Assembly: GCF_014596915.1 (NCBI RefSeq)
Contig: NZ_JACVWU010000015.1
Span: 1 to 64,000, forward strand
Direction: 5' to 3'
Length of the DNA stretch: 64,000 nucleotides
From: Streptomyces sp. TRM68416
Lineage (GTDB): Bacteria > Actinomycetota > Actinomycetes > Streptomycetales > Streptomycetaceae
Shown here: one piece after another, positions 63,971-64,000 of the stretch
How the letters are laid out: each line of letters begins with the position of its first letter
Position numbering within the stretch: the first letter of the stretch is position 1
Translations under genes and position numbers: made by a program
Notes under the pieces: generated by a model
Seen by the model: only the letters and a program-made list of their open reading frames with translations
What the model was told of the DNA's origin: nothing
Database searches by the model: none

Positions 63971-64000
63971 ATGCCCCACAGCCAAACCTCTGCACCTCGC
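63971..64000 (+). CDS. Start of a gene cut by the window edge
   Basis: ATG at 63971 opens MPHSQTSAPR and runs to the end. In related Streptomyces genomes I recall a phosphatidylserine decarboxylase gene after this cluster; ten codons are too few to confirm that. Confidence 0.4.
   Translation, partial: MPHSQTSAPR

Overview
The window is high-GC chromosomal DNA from a Streptomyces or close relative. The signs are third-codon GC bias in all genes, GTG starts, tightly overlapping operons (ATGA and TGATG junctions), a ten-gene gvpOAFGYZJLSK gas vesicle cluster, an ethylmalonyl-CoA pathway cluster headed by crotonyl-CoA carboxylase/reductase, LAxTG (sortase E type) surface proteins, DtxR/DmdR-type iron boxes and several sigma-B-like promoters (GNNT-N14-16-GGGTAC). 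I see no rRNA, tRNA, CRISPR array, intact transposase or phage. Gene content resembles a conserved arm-proximal part of Streptomyces chromosomes, as I recall it, but species cannot be fixed from the sequence alone.

Layout. 1-3.9 kb: FAD monooxygenase, acetoacetyl-CoA synthetase and a DoxX-like membrane protein in one operon, followed by a decayed stretch. 4.2-10.3 kb: a stress block (DUF2795, CBS-pair, membrane protein, PfpI protease-like protein, large catalase, DUF6158, Rv2629/Vms1-like protein) carrying four sigma-B-like promoters. 10.3-15.9 kb: ABC-F protein, repeat-rich spacer, histidine phosphatase, PAP2-lipid kinase fusion, methyltransferase and a tiny hydrophobic protein. 15.9-21.2 kb: gas vesicle operon on the minus strand, with a 16-bp tandem repeat upstream. 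21.4-25.7 kb: NDH-2, transketolase and LigD-like polymerase operon. 25.8-32.2 kb: LLM oxidoreductase, enolase-superfamily protein, 25-bp tandem repeats, SDR, holin-like protein, hemerythrin, VOC protein, an arginase pseudogene, GNAT and LapA. 32.2-39.2 kb: a secreted S15-type hydrolase, then an operon of DppA-type aminopeptidase, M20 peptidase, S9 peptidase and LD-carboxypeptidase.

39.2-45.4 kb is the most interesting part: a divergent, iron-box-controlled locus with a heme-type substrate-binding lipoprotein on one side and, on the other, an HtaA-domain protein plus three secreted or LAxTG-anchored proteins sharing a four-cysteine domain that resembles the neocarzinostatin fold. I propose it is a surface heme or iron capture system. 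45.4-54.1 kb: methyltransferase, PP2C phosphatase/kinase regulator, SRPBCC protein, radical SAM protein under a LexA-like box, a secreted alpha/beta hydrolase, RidA, GNAT and a HEAT-repeat protein.

54.5-63.8 kb: fused 3-hydroxybutyryl-CoA dehydrogenase, TetR regulator, ccr, ethylmalonyl-CoA mutase, malyl-CoA lyase, MaoC hydratase and methylsuccinyl-CoA dehydrogenase. Together these convert acetoacetyl-CoA-derived C4 units through ethylmalonyl-CoA to glyoxylate and propionyl-CoA, supporting growth on C2 compounds and providing extender units for polyketides. The window ends in the first codons of another gene.
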